Positions 58,651 through 59,102 of a DNA stretch of 59,102 bases are shown here, one piece after another. Origin of the DNA: Thermoanaerobaculia bacterium (GTDB taxonomy: Bacteria; Acidobacteriota; Thermoanaerobaculia; Gp7-AA8); assembly GCA_017883265.1 (NCBI GenBank), contig JADGNX010000003.1, forward strand, positions 1 to 59,102, read 5' to 3'. The notes below the pieces were generated by a model that did not search any database, was not told the DNA's origin, and saw nothing but the letters and a program-made list of their open reading frames with translations. Every line of letters starts with the position of its first letter. Position 1 is the stretch's first letter. Both the position numbers and the translations under genes were made by a program.

Positions 58651-59102
58651 TTACTGAGGGCTGACCGTCGCCTGATCGGACGTACGCGGCCCTACCTTCC
58701 TTCGCCGTTCGCGCTTGAAGGCGTGGCGTGCATCCGCCTCTTCGATGGAATGCGATTCGGTGATCCGCCCCTCGCTCGCCGCCATCGACGCCAGCCGTTT
58801 GTAATGGCCGCGCAGCATCCTCAACTCTTCTTCGGAGAGATCCTCGACGCTGATGAGGCGGTTGCTGGCCCCCTCCACTGCTGCGACGATCTCGTTGAGC
58901 TTGAGCTGGACGGCCAGCGACTCCTTGTTCTGGGCTCGCTGAATGAGAAAGACCATGAGGAACGTCACGATCGTGGTGCTGGTGTTGATGACGAGCTGCC
59001 ACGTGTCGGAGTAGTGGAAGATCGGTCCGAGAGCGCCCCAGACCACGACAGCGATCACGGCGAATGCGAAAGCCGGACTCGATCCTGTCCAGACGGTTAC
59101 GC
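58651..59102 (-). CDS. Low-affinity iron permease-like (Fet4-family) membrane protein, 5' end cut by window edge
   Basis: VWTGSSPAFAFAVIAVVVWGALGPIFHYSDTWQLVINTSTTIVTFLMVFLIQRAQNKESLAVQLKLNEI; frame remains open to 59102. Confidence 0.82.
   Translation of the reverse strand, partial: VTVWTGSSPAFAFAVIAVVVWGALGPIFHYSDTWQLVINTSTTIVTFLMVFLIQRAQNKESLAVQLKLNEIVAAVEGASNRLISVEDLSEEELRMLRGHYKRLASMAASEGRITESHSIEEADARHAFKRERRRKVGPRTSDQATVSPQ

Overview
GC-rich bacterial chromosomal window of about 59 kb. Protein character and gene neighbourhoods suggest an Acidobacteriota-like soil lineage, but that is inference only. I support about 55 CDS, mostly housekeeping: aroA 3' end, secA, queC/queE, asnB, deoA/deoB, carD, lipA, xerC/D, mutY, thiG, mprF, nadE, a split MacAB-like ABC exporter, xdhC, a SpoIIE-type phosphatase, YfhO and TMTC-like membrane proteins. 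The most interesting locus is a compact gas-vesicle cluster at ~35.99-41.98 kb: GvpF/L, GvpG, a tandem-domain ArsA/Get3-like ATPase, GvpF/L, a small GvpA-family protein, a divergent GvpF/L, GvpK, GvpJ-like, GvpA. No GvpN is recognisable. The cluster is interrupted and flanked by copies of one dispersed palindromic repeat. Other signals: a 175-bp element with 20-bp perfect terminal inverted repeats and an internal ~15-bp tandem array, whose end supplies the stop codon of the gene beside it; a partial copy of that element at 58.6 kb; two further families of low-complexity hairpin repeats; an mprF plus two VirJ/AcvB-like hydrolases operon; and an alkaline-phosphatase-superfamily membrane protein that looks catalytically degenerate. 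No rRNA, tRNA, CRISPR array, prophage or transposase was recognised.
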